A stretch of 20,748 bases of DNA from an uncultured Clostridia bacterium (GTDB taxonomy: Bacteria; Bacillota; Clostridia; Christensenellales; UBA1242), in assembly GCA_947628195.1 (NCBI GenBank), contig CANQZB010000004.1, forward strand, positions 1 through 20,748, read 5' to 3'. Of the stretch, positions 8,101 through 20,100 are shown piece after piece (position 1 is the first letter of the stretch; every line of letters begins with the position of its first letter). The notes under the pieces were generated by a model. It searched no databases. It was not told the origin of the DNA and saw only the letters and a list, made by a program, of their open reading frames with translations. Both the position numbers and the translations under genes were made by a program.

Positions 8101-11100
8101 TTTCAATTAACGAAGCAAATTCGACTGCGGATGCACAAGAAATTTCTGTTGAATTAAAATTAAATTTAACAACTTATTTTGGCGAAAGTGTGTTCCCTAA
8201 AATTGATGGCGAAGATAACATCATTTCGCTAGGCGGAGCAAAACTTAATGTAAAAGTTATGCGCAGTGCGGAAAGTATTAAAAACTTGGGTGCCAACAGT
8301 TATATTTACAACACTTCAAACCGCATTTCATTTGATGTTGAACTTAAAACGGGCTATGTATCGGATGAAACAAACCCTACTTATGATATTCAGCGCGATG
8401 AAGGGGACGGAAACACTTATGCTTTGTACGAATTAAATAAGGATAGCATTATAATTTCCATAAAAGAAACCCAAAATAAAGCACTTCAATATTTAAGGGA
8501 AGCAAACGGCTCAACCAACATAAATTTATTTGATTTTACCATAAATTGCACACCACAAGTTGAAGATGAGCATGTTGTAGGCTATGTTTATTCCATAAGT
8601 TTTGTGCTACAGGATGAATTTAGTTACAGATACATTCCTGCCGAGTTGGGCAATATTGAATTTGAATTGCAAATCAGCGCAAAAAGCAATCAGTCAATAT
8701 CCACATCGGTTGGCATAACCTTAGAGCCAACGCCATTAACAAGTGCGCGCATTGATAACTATTCAGCGCAAACGAGGTCGGCAGGCACTTCTTACTCCGA
8801 CATTATTAGTTCAAGCACACAAACCTCTTCAATAATTTCGCCAACCGATAACGGCGGAGTTATGATTATTCACCTAGAGCCTAGTTATGCAAATGTTGTT
8901 AGTGCGGTCTTAACAAGTAGCACAATCAACCCACCAAGTTTGGGCAGTGATGTGTATATAATCTATGAGCAATTAGTTTACAACGCACGTTCTGGGGCGT
9001 ACGAAACAATTTATCCTGCCAACGAAAATGTTTCAGATGGGCACGGAATAATTTTGCAAAAAGTTACAGGCAAAGATGCCTCTGGTAGCAGTTATTACAA
9101 TGGCATAATTTATGTTCACACTAGGTTAAGCGAGCGTTTCTCTGCTTACACCAACACAATTACAACAACTCTTACAGTTAACACAACAGACGATACAATC
9201 ACAACACAAAAGCATTTGTTAACTCAATATCTGCCAGGCGTAAGCCTTTCTTATGAAGGTAAACAGTTAGACGATGGCGGATACATTATTCAAAAAGATA
9301 CTTTTAATAACACAGTAAGTTTAAGGGTGGATGGATATCAATATAATTCTAGCCCTAGAAACTCTTTCACATGGTATTTAAAGGATAACAGCACTTATAA
9401 ATATGTTGAAAATGGAAATATCAATTTACGAGACATAACCGATTTAACCAATTTTGAAAATTATAGAGATGACATTAATAACATTTATTATTTAAACGGA
9501 ACTGAATATGTTCAAGTGTTTAAAAATAAAATAGATACTTATTATCAATTTAATTATGCTTTAACAAAGTTGGAAGATGAACTAACAGGCAAAACAACAT
9601 TTATAATAGACCCTTATACCATTAAGGATGAAGAGAAGAACACATATCAAGCAAGCGATTATGCTGATGTAAGGTTAGATTATTCCAGCATACAGCAAGT
9701 TGGCGAAAGTTACTTTATGCAAATGCGTTTGCATGTTAATCCAGATATTCCAACCAGCATAAGATTAAATTCCAGCCTAACATTAACCAGCGCAAATCAA
9801 GAGTTTGAAAGTGAAAACAACAGTTTAATTTTCCACCCAGTAGATTATGTTGTAAATTCAGTTAGCATTAACGAAGTTGCCAACAACGAATTGCGCGTTC
9901 CAATAAGGCGCAACAATCAACTTAACTTCCGCTTTGGAACGGACAACGTTAATAGGGATTTATCTAGCGAGGTTTATGCTAAAATTTTAGAGGACCTTGG
10001 CGAAACCGACTTCTTAAAAGCGTTTACATTTGTTGAAAACGGCACAATAATTAATTTTAGCGAAACCGAAAAACTAACAGCCTTCAATTTAAGATTTATT
10101 AACAATAAATTAGTGCTTGTAGGCAATGCCGAATTTAACAACACAATTCAATTAAATTTAAATTATAGATATGAATATGTTGATGGAAAATATGAAATTG
10201 AGTTTGGAAATCAATTTAATTCAACCGGGTTTGCTATTCCACAATATGGATTTAATTTAAGCATTTACACAAGCACAACAGAAGAGCATGCCGAGCCAGT
10301 TACAACTGCAGATGAATTTATAAATATGCAGGAAAACGGCAATTACATTTTAATTAACGACATTACTCTTGAAAACTTTTCACCAATAACGGCAAACATT
10401 GCCAGCCTAGACGGAAACAACAAGGTTATTACAATTAAAAACTTTGATGTAAACACCACACGCACTCGCTATGGATTGTTTGAAACTTTGGGCGAAAATG
10501 CAATATTAAAAAATGTTATTGTAAACTATGGCGAATGTGATGAAGTTTTGGCACTTTCCGGCACAGATTTAAATCAATTTGTGTTTGGCGGATTAACTGC
10601 AGAAAACAACGGCTTAATTTATAACTGCGACATTATGAATTTAAGCACGCGCGCACACAACATCAGCATTTTGTTAGATAATTCGATAAGTGAAAACATC
10701 ACTTTTGGCGGATTAGTTGGCACAAACAATGGCATAATAACCAATTCACGCGTGGGCACGGCAGGCTATGTTAAAATTTATGCAACCGACACAAGCGAAA
10801 CCGAAGTTTATGTTAACGCAAGTGCGCTATCGTTCACATTGGGCGGGTCTAACGAAGCACTAAACGGCTTTGTTGGCATTGCAGGTGGCTTTGTGGGCGT
10901 AAACAATGGCACAATTTCTAACAGCTATTTTGCAAACACAAGTTTAATTAACTATTCCACCGCAGTAAAACAATCTAAAACTGCTGGCTTTGTGGCGCAA
11001 AATGCAAGCCAAGCAAAAATTACGTTCAGTTATGTTAAGGCAATGGAAAACACCATAACTGCCACAAACCCATATTCAACTGGTGCAAGGATAGAAACTG

Positions 11101-14100
11101 CCACAAACGGAAACGTTGCGGGCTTTGCTTATGAAAATATGGGCAATATTAACAACGCGTTTGCCAACACCGAACTTATAACAGATAGTGCGTTTACTGC
11201 CGGCTTTGTGTATAACAATTCGGGTACAATCAGCGAGGCGTATGCTTCCTGCACAATTAACAAAACAGCAGGCAAAGATGTTAGTGAACAGCCATTTATT
11301 GGCATAGACGAAGGTCAAAACTATTTGCAAACCGGCACACTAACAAACACTTATTATTTGGAAAATAACACAAATAACATTGTTGAAACGGACGACCTTA
11401 ACACCCCATTAGGCTTAAGCCAAGATGCTTTTGCTAATTCAGAAAACTTAACCGGCTTTGTGTTTGTGTTAAGCAATTCGCGCACGGAAAGGCAACAAGG
11501 CGTTTGGTCTTACTACACCGCAGATAATCAGTTAAGGCTTCTTCCAGAACTTGTTGGCGCTAACCAAATTGCATATTCTTATAGATATCAAACAGAAAGC
11601 GGTGCAGAAGCAGGGGAAGAAGATGAATTTGTTTACAAAAATGCACCTTCTTACGAGCAAGGCAGTGTAAACAACCCTTACATAATAAGGGATTATGAAG
11701 AGTTTAACAATGTTATGACATCCTCTTCAACCAACAATTCAAAATCTGGCTATATAAGGTTTATTAATAATATAGATTTCAGTTCAAGTTCAACTAACGA
11801 AGATGTTATATCAACCCGCAAAAACTTTGTTTTGGGTGATGCCAACAACAATGCCATAACAAGCGTTGAAGGCAATGGCATGACAATAAGCGGAATTTAC
11901 TTAAACGCATCCGACCAACAAAGTGAAGCAATTGGTTTATTTGCAAACATCAAAAATGCTTACATCAAAAATTTAACCTTGCAATTTGCCACAATTACAA
12001 GCACAGACGGCATGTTCAGTTCGGTTCGTGTGCCTTACAGCGGTGGCTTGGCAGGTATTATTGATAGCAGTGTTATTATCAACATTAAATTACAGCAAAA
12101 CGTAAACGGCACCACAATTGCAGGCTATAACTTTGCAGGCGGTTTGGCGGGGCTTGTTTCTGGTAACAGTTTAATTTATGGCATAGATTCTAACTTAAGC
12201 GTTATGGCAGTTCAATCGGCTAGCAATAACGCACATAACTATTACAACGAAAATGATTACAACACTTTAAGAAACGCAGGCGTGTTAAATTACGCAGTGC
12301 GCAATTATCAGGAGTATTTAAATACTCTTTCATTTGCAGGCGGTGTTGCAGGCGTAATAGATATAACTCCGCAAGGAAGCAGAGTTGGTCAATCCAATTT
12401 AAGTTTTGTAAATATTTACGGCGAACAAATGCAAATAAGAAGCATGGGCAACATTTTGGCAGATTACGCCGGCGGTATTGCAGGTTATGCAAGTTCTGGC
12501 ACCAGGGCTTTAAAATTAAAATACTTCACTGGCTCAAACGATAAAATTCGCGGAAGATATGCCGTTGGTGGCTTATTCGGCATTGGCAATGGATCAATAG
12601 ACGCTTCACAAGTTACCGCGCAAGAGGGTGAAATAGCCACGGCAAACAGCGGGGGTAGCGGGCAATATTTGTTCGATACCGCATTCGGTAACTATATAAT
12701 TAATTTGGAAAAAGATGAAACGTCAGAATATCAACGCGATGCTGACGCATCTTATGGCAATTTGAATTTGCTTTCCGGCTCTAACTATGTTGGTGGCTTG
12801 GTTGGCGTTGGCATGGGCACAACCATTTCAAACAGTTACAGCAAAGCAGCAGTTGAAAACGGCAAAGTTATTGGTGGCTTAATTGGCTATGCAATATCCA
12901 CAACTGTAAATTACGCTTACGCAGTGCCATTTGTTAACACAAATAATTTAACCGCAGAAGCCAAAGTGGGTGGAGCGTTTGGCATGGCGCGTAGCATAAT
13001 TTCTGGTCATGCTGAAACAGAGTTTGAAAACTATGCAAAATATTGCTTGAATAAATTGAATACAGACAACGATTATAACGAAGTTAACTTTATGTTCTCT
13101 ACCTTGGTGGTGGATAACAATGCAGTAGATGCAGAACTGGATTATTTCTGCCCAGACCACGCTTCAATAGCGGAACATATTGCAACAAATGGAAACACTT
13201 CAGGCTTAACGCGCGTGTTTGTTGGCGAAAGTAATTACAAACTTGGCGTGGTGGAAAATGGCAACAGTGCAAGATTAACCACCGTTAAATTGGCACAGTT
13301 GTATGATACTTCTAGCGCAAACGCAGAGCAACAAACCATATTTAGCCAAATATTCTCTGGCTGGTCGGAAGAATATTGGACACTAAACAGTGCAAGATAC
13401 TTCCCAATTTTAATAAGCGATAGAATTTTAGATGAAGAGACAATCAGCAGTGCAGACGAATTTTCTAAACTTTTATCCAATCCGGCCGGGAATTATGTTA
13501 TAACAAAAAGCTTTGACATGGGCGATCAGTGCAAAAACAATAAAACCAACTGGATTTTGAATGTTGAATTTACTGGGTCACTACGTGGGCAAGTAGAAGG
13601 CTCTAATGCTACACCAATAATAAGCGGATTGTTCATTAATGCTCAAACCAGTGGCACTTCCGGCTTCTTTAGAAGCACAAACGGCGCAAGAATTTCTAAC
13701 ATAGAATTTGTATGGAACGGAAACTACAACGAAAGTGGAGCAATTCAAGTAAATAACACCATTTCAACCATTGGTTTAGTTTCTGCCGATGACCAAAATT
13801 CGTTGTTCTCTAATTTAACTGTTCGCGCTTGCAGTGGAAACCTTGACGTAAATAACAACACTTTTGAAGATAATGGCGCAGGTTACAATTTTGTAAGCAC
13901 AAATAGAGGCACAATTTCTGGCTTTGGTGGCATAGTGGGCAACGCAGTTAACAGCAATGTTGTTAGTTGCTCGTTTGCAGGAATTGTTTCGGCAAAAGTG
14001 TCAGGAACTGAAGCCAACATTGGTGGCCTTGTTGGCTTTGCACAACAAAACGAAACAGACTCTGAATTAAATCAAACCTCAATGTCAGTTTCTTTAAGCA

Positions 14101-17100
14101 CAATTGGCATTATGGATAACACTTCATCTCCAACCGAATTTAACTTAGAAGTTAATAGCAGTGTAAATCTTAACTTTGGTGGTGCTGTTGGCAAGGCGGT
14201 GGAAGCTTCAATTAGTGGCACCAGCGTAGGCAATTATATTAACACAGTTAAAACTTCTTTAAATTTAAAAAATGTAACTTCAAACATTTATGCGGGTGGC
14301 TTGGTTGGTCAGTCTTCTACAAAAACTGCAATTTCAAATAATGCTGTTTGTGCGGATATGTGGGCATACGGAAATAGTGATGCAGGCACAACTTCGGCAT
14401 TGATTGCAATTGGTGGCCTTGCAGGAAATTATCAAACTGGCACGGATTATACCGACATTAAAGCAAACAGCACTTATGCAAAAATTTATGTTGGCAAACA
14501 AGAAGAAGGCGGAAATGTTTTGGGTGCAGATTTATCCCGAGTTTACCTTTCTACCGGCGTTGCCGAAATTGATGCGGTTGACAAAGATGTAAACATGGAG
14601 CAATGCTTGTTTACGGGCGATGTAACAGTTTTGGAAGATGCAAATGTAAAAGTTTCCACGCTTTATGTGGGTGGCGCACTTGCAAAATCGGGCGGACAAA
14701 CTGTTAAAATTTCTGAAACCATGTCCACAGCAAACTTGTTTGTTGGAACAAGCAAAACAAATAAATTATATGCTGGCGGGCTAGTTGGCGAAACCGATGG
14801 CGATATTGAAATACGTGATTCCCAAACTGCGGGAAGAATTGTGCCAGTTTGCGCAGAATTTAATGACGACACATTAATATTTATTGCTGGCGTTGCGGGC
14901 AAAGCGGGCAATGTAACGGCAGAAAATGTAATTTCTACCACAAGCATAATTTCAGATGCGCTTAACCCGGATGTTTATCAGGCGGGAGATGAAAAACTTC
15001 AAATTTCTGCCTTGTTTGGAGTTAAAAATGTTAACGCAAAAAATGTTGTTTATTCTAGCGACATTGCCTTAGCACCAGAAATTAACGAGCCTAACAAACC
15101 TTCGGGGTACAATTTCGTTAACGTTTCTGCGGGCGACCTTTATAACCCAGAACACTATAACAGCTTAAACTTCTTTGAAAATAATTTATGGACACAAACC
15201 GAGAGTTTGCCATATTTAACAAATTTAAGGTCTGCTTTGCAGAATTTAGACATTTTAAATTTATATAGTAATGGTTATAACTACTATTCATTAAATCCAA
15301 AACTGTTAAACGGCAATGAAGAATTGCAGGCAGGCGAAGCAGACGAATTTGCAATTTATATTGTAAGTTCTGACATAACATTAAACTTAACAGGTGAATT
15401 AAATGGCTTGCTTGTTGGCAGTGGAAGCGGGGAATATGTTTACAATTCTAATTCCGCTGTTATATCGGAAATAAATAGACACTCCGCTTTATCTAACATA
15501 CATTTAAGGTTGGCTGGTGAATACGATTTTGCTTTGGATAGTTCGTTTATTGTGAACACTAACAATGGCGTGATATTCAACTGCTCGGTCAACAATTCTG
15601 AAACCGGCTCTGTTTCTTCGCTTAAAGCAAGTGCGGATTTTGGCATGATATGTTCAGTAAATTACGGCTTAATTTCGCATTGCTTCAATTCGGCAGAAGT
15701 TTTAAAAGTTCAAACCAACACGTTAGCCGGAATTGTAAATCAAAACCACGGCACAATATATTCATCCTTCTTCACCGGATATATAGACAACGGCAATGTT
15801 CAAACTGCGGGCATAGTTAACATAAGTGCAGAAACGAACTACGTTGCAAACTGCTATTCTGCAGGCGTTATTGAAAATATTTCCACTTCGGGCAACAGCT
15901 TTGTGGCTAACACCGATAACTTTAATGGAAGAAACAACTTTATAGATAAGTTTGCAAACATTGAAGATAACAATCCTGATTTAACAGTTAACAGCGATTT
16001 AACAACTTATTACAAAATTGAAGTGGTGGAAAGCGAAAGGCTATTCCAGGCAAAAGATTTATTTGGCAACTGGAACACCACATTAAAAACAAAATCAATA
16101 GGCGATAAAGACAAACTATATATAGATATGCATAGTTCAACCTATGGCTATAACTATTTGTATCCAACCTTTAACTTTAACAGGCGCTTAGATAACAACA
16201 TGGAATCGTGCAACAACACTTCAAATTTATTATACACCGGAACGGGCATAAACAAGAACAGTGTTGGAGATGAAGATATTAGCACATATCAAAATCAAGA
16301 TTTTAAAATTGATTTATCTAATGTGGAAGAAGCTAATGTTAAAAACGCATTTAAAATTCCGCATTTGGGCGTGTTAAAAATAGTTCAATATTTAGCAAAT
16401 AATTATAGTTACGAAAACAATCCTGTTCACACAAATTTAAATTATGAATTTATTTACGATATTGATGCAACCGATGGCGAAAGTGGCATGGAGTGGAAGG
16501 GAATTGGCACAGGCGATGGCAGTCAATTTAACGGCTTTGTGTTCAGCAACAAGAATTACACATATAACCCAGATAATTACAACAACTTAACAAATAATCT
16601 TGAAGGGCTGGTAGAAATTAAAGGCTTAAGCACATCTGGCATATTCGATAACATTAATAAGGCATACTTTACTTATTTAAGATTGGGTAGCATGTACGCC
16701 CTAGAAAACAGCGGTGCTTTAGGTGCAAATGTTATAAGCGAAAATAGAAGTACTGGCACGGCACAAAGAGAAACCGTTGTTACAGTAAGCAATGTTTTCT
16801 TCTCTTCTACAACTGTAATAACAGGCATTGATGGCTCAACAAGCATTTCTGCATTGTTTGGCAATGTAGATATTGGCAACAACGGCGTGTTAGATATTTC
16901 TAATGTTGTTACAACAAACGGCGGTGAGCCTGTTAAATTTAGAACTGCCCAAAACGCGGGCTTAATTGCTGGCGAATTAACAAGCGGAATAATTAGTTTG
17001 GCAGAAGCTAAACAAACTACTGCCCAAAACAGCAATCAACTTTATGTAAGGTTTAGTTCAGAAATAAAATATGGTGGCGGATTGGTCGGCAAAATTACAA

Positions 17101-20100
17101 GCGGAACAATTGAAGGCAAAAATAACACCATTTACATTTACACAGAAGATGGCTCATCCGCTAACATAGGCGGTGTGGTTGGCATGGCGAATAGTGCTAA
17201 AATTTCTAATGTTAAAGTTTCACTTCCATCAGGCACAACTGCCAGCACATGGCTTTCTGCTCAATCTTTAGGCGGAATTATTAACACGGCTCAATCTGGC
17301 AGTGTAACAATTGAAAACTGTGAAATTGGCGTTTATGAAAACGACAACAAAACAGTTCAAATTTTGTCAGAGGGCTCAAATGAAAATTACTTTGGCTTAA
17401 TTGGTGCACAACTTGTTGGTGCCACAATTAATGTTGATGGCTTAACGCTGAAATCTTCAGCAGAAAGTAATTTTAATGTTAATTTTACTGCATCTAATGG
17501 CAATGAAACCCGCCAAGGCTTTGGTGCACTTTTAGGCAGGCAGGAAAATGGCACATTAACATTACAAAACGGCTCTATTGACATCGAAATTACAACAAAC
17601 GGCTACAATTTAGGTGGCTGGGTAGGCCTATATGAAGGTGGCGATATTGAATTAAATAAATCGCCTATAGTTACATTAATGGGCGTTAAAAATGTTGGTG
17701 GCGTGTTTGGCTCTGCTAACACTATTGAAGGCATAGATTCAACTGAAGGATCCTCTGAAAGAACTTCAACAACGTTTAACACAATTGAAATGTTAACATC
17801 TGAAGAATCGTTTGCTGTAATTACAACTTCTAGCACTTTCAACTATACAGATGTAAATTTTGCAAACTGGGGCGGTTTGTTTGGCATTTACAAAGGTAAC
17901 TCTTTAAAAGATTTAACAAACAAAAACAAAATTGAAATTGGCACTGTTAAAAATGAGCAAGCTAGAAATTCAATAGCGTTATACAATGTTGGCGGAATTG
18001 CCGGCAAAGTAGAAAATTCCGAAATGGCTATAATAGATAATTTAAAAAATAGCGGAAGCATTGAATTTAAATCTGTTACTTCTAACAGTGGCACAATTGC
18101 TAATGTAAATGACACAATTCAAATGTCCAATGGAGATTTAAGGGACTTCTATGCGCTTAAAGCGATTAATGTTGGTGGAATATTCGGCTATATTCAAAAC
18201 GCAAACATAAATAATGTTAAAAACGAGCAAGCGGTTATAGGCTATCAAAATGTTGGCGGTTTAATTGGCTATTTGGAAAATTCCTCATTAACAGATTGCG
18301 TAATAACAAATGCGGGGCAGGATTCCGAAACAAAATCTTTACGAATATTTACACAAAAACCTGATCCAACCGATACGGAAACATGGTTTAAAAACGAAGG
18401 CACGGCTAAAAATCCGCTATATGTTCCAACAACAACAAAAGGCGAGGATTATACCTACACCTTAAACGAACTCCCACACGTTACGTCTAATATTAGCGGT
18501 GTGCTTAATGTTGGCGGTGCAGTTGGCACGCTTATAGGGGGAAGTTCAATAGAGGGCATTTACAGCACTGCAAAAGTTAACGGCAATGTTAATGTGGGCG
18601 GGCTGGTTGGTGCAATCCCTTCAACCGGCACTGCATCAGTTTTGAATAATGTGGTTAAGGGATCAACCATTAACGGCATTTTCTATAAAGAAATAATCGT
18701 TAAAACCTCAGAGGAAACCGAGGAAGACTTCGATTACGGCACTAACTATTTCCCAACCAGCATAGGCGGATTTATAGGCAATGCGCAAAGTGATAATAGC
18801 GTAATAAGGAACAACTTTGTTTCTAACATAGAAATTACGTCCGCACAAGAAGGCATGCACACTGCCAATACGGATAGTTCAAGGGTGATTTCAACAGTAT
18901 CCAACCCAATGGTTAATGTTAGGGATACCAATAACGACATCTATTCTAAAGATAAAGTTTACAACATGCCAAGCACAAACTTAATGTTTAACAACATAAG
19001 TTCCGGCGTGGGCGGATTTATTGGAACAACAAACACTTCTGCAATCGAAGCCGGTGGCGAATCCTCAGACGGCATTGCTAAAAACATTGCTACAAACTAT
19101 ATGGGCGATGTAAGCATTAAAGCCGAACTGGGCATTAACGTTGGCAGTTTCTATGGCTATTTGCGCACAAGTGGCAGTAAAAACACAATAAATATTCCAA
19201 CCTTAATGGCAGATGTTGCAGTTAGCGGTGCTTATAACATAGGCGGAATTGTGGGCAATTACACCACGGCAAACAAATGGGATGAAGGCTATAATTTAAG
19301 CCAAGTCAACGTGTTTGAAAACAGCAAACCAACCATCCACATTATGAGCAATAAATCTGCCGAAACCGATGGCTACACCGATTCCGGCATCACAGGCATG
19401 TACGTGGGCGGGCTTTTCGGCAAACTGAAATTGGGCAATAACGGAGATTTATCTGTAAGTAACTTAGTTTTGGAAAAGAAAAACAACGTTCAACTAGATT
19501 TAAATTTTGCCAATAACTATTACATCGGTGGCTTAATAGGCAGGCTGGAAGGCAACCTAGACGGCATAGTGAAAGATGAATCTGGCGATGAAATGAAAAA
19601 TTCAGACGGAAGCTATCAATATAACACAAGTGTTGATGATAGCGTATTTGTTAAATCGAATGAAAAAATAACAGATGAAAAATATGTTGCCAACTTTGGT
19701 GGCCTGGTTGGCTTGCTAAAAGTTGCAACAAAATCTGGTGGCACAACAGCAACCGTAACCGGAGAACATAACTTTGCATTTACAATTAACACCATAGAAA
19801 ACAGCAATTATTATGACGGCCCAACAACTTATGATTACAACGATGATGATGCCACAAACTTGTATTTAGTTGCCCAAGCATATTATGTAAATGAAGATAA
19901 CTTCAACATTTCTGGTTCTAGCAACACCTCTTTATATGATGGGGAAAAAGATGTTAACCCATTATTGCAAGGCACAAAAGCATGGGGTTGGCATAAAACT
20001 TACACCGGCTTTAAAACTTTACAGCGCTACATTCCAGCTGGCACAGGTGAGGGTACAAGTGGCACACAAGAATGGGATGCAATTCAACAAATTTATGATG

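Noticed and set aside
16673..17035. Minus-strand open frames of 60-120 codons within the giant gene
   Set aside because: They have no ribosome binding sites and odd Leu/Pro/Ser-rich composition, and they mirror the GGC/AAC-rich coding strand; they are shadows of the real gene.
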